Assembly (NCBI GenBank): GCA_963969395.1
Contig: OZ017795.1
Span: 7,812,001-7,876,000, forward strand
Direction of reading: 5' to 3'
Source of the DNA: Pseudoscleropodium purum
Lineage: Eukaryota; Streptophyta; Bryopsida; Hypnales; Brachytheciaceae
DNA length: 64,000 nt
How positions within the stretch are numbered: position 1 is the stretch's first letter; each line of letters starts with the position of its first letter. The notes below the pieces were generated by a model that did not search any database, had not been told where the DNA came from, and worked only from the letters and a program-made list of their open reading frames with translations. The position numbers were made by a program, and so were the translations under genes. Of the stretch, positions 63,503-64,000 are shown in pieces.

Positions 63503-64000
63503 CACTAGAAGAAACCTAAGTTTTAGGTGACATTTTGTAACTTTTTTAAACAAATTTTAGATGACATTCATTGCAATAAATCAATTATTTTATATCAACA
63601 TTACATCCAATATAACATCAATGTTGACATAAAAACATGGGTTACATCCACCATAACATCAATGTTGATATAAAAACATGGGTTATGTTCAACATAACAT
63701 CACCTACAATTAATCACTATTTCAACTCCTAGTTCTAAACCTAATCTAGCTTGTGGTGCATTAAGAAGATTATATGGTGCCTTTGCACATGTTTGAATAC
63801 TATTCTCAATTTCTCATAGCACATTCTTCCAAGCCACATACCCCACTTCTTGCAATGAAATTCGGAAATTGAGAAAAATGTCCAGGTGGAGTAGGTTGCA
63901 TGGTGCTCATAGCAAGTTATGCGGTGCACAAGGTACTCACATTAAGAGGATGTCGACATTAGCACTAAGACACTCAATTGCACTTGAGGATTCCACTGAG
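63503..64000. mobile_element. Possible CACTA element, left end only
   Basis: CACTAGAAGAAACC at 63503 resembles a CACTA terminus. It is followed by repeated TTTTAGGTGACATT/TTTTAGATGACATT words and a 41-bp tandem repeat, as in CACTA subterminal regions. The other end would lie outside the window, so this is tentative. Confidence 0.35.
63603..63704. repeat. 41-bp tandem repeat, ~2.4 units
   Basis: Units start ACATCCAATATAACATCAAT (63603), ACATCCACCATAACATCAAT (63644) and ATGTTCAACATAACATCA (63685). The first two also share ATAAAAACATGGGTT. Confidence 0.9.

Overview
The window is nuclear DNA of a land plant or close streptophyte relative. Three complete genes and one partial gene have GT-AG introns, plant-type products and exons clearly richer in G+C than the surroundings. 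The rest is very AT-rich, CG-poor and full of short repeats. GC-rich exons in AT-rich spacer, and a single intron in an AMT1-type transporter, fit a seed-free plant (moss, lycophyte or fern-like), but the species cannot be fixed from the sequence. This is not bacterial or organellar DNA.

Genes. (1) 1-393, + strand: the 3' end of a membrane PAP2 lipid phosphate phosphatase. (2) 8054-2159, - strand: an eight-exon PPR-SMR protein of about 970 aa, probably organellar and resembling Arabidopsis At5g02830; it is tail-to-tail with gene 1. (3) 28284-31789, + strand: a six-exon, 458-aa RD21-type papain-like cysteine protease with a C-terminal granulin domain. (4) 42928-40986, - strand: a two-exon, 506-aa AMT1-type ammonium transporter, tail-to-tail with gene 3 across about 9 kb. 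The genes are unrelated housekeeping, stress or nutrient genes and form no cluster.

The remaining ~50 kb (8-28 kb, 32-41 kb, 43-64 kb) holds no convincing gene. Much of it is layered non-autonomous DNA transposons that can be read directly. Family A (0.08-1.1 kb) has termini TTAA-YCCCTAAA, in at least ten whole or partial copies. Family R1 (about 225 bp) is also bounded by TTAA, with at least seven copies. Family R5 (about 240 bp) has long GGCCAAGG-type inverted ends. Family R2 (about 295 bp) has CATTAGAAGA ends. There are several near-perfect foldbacks. Two CACTA-type elements (17408-20170 and 61964-62171) have 3-bp target duplications and sit inside R1 and family A copies whose uninterrupted relatives elsewhere in the window show the empty site. 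No transposase, reverse transcriptase or gag/pol reading frame was recognised.

A few islands of more balanced composition (22.5-22.9, 34.9-35.6, 38.6-39.2, 53.3-55.5 kb) stand out but could not be assigned. No tRNA, rRNA, CRISPR or organellar insert was found.
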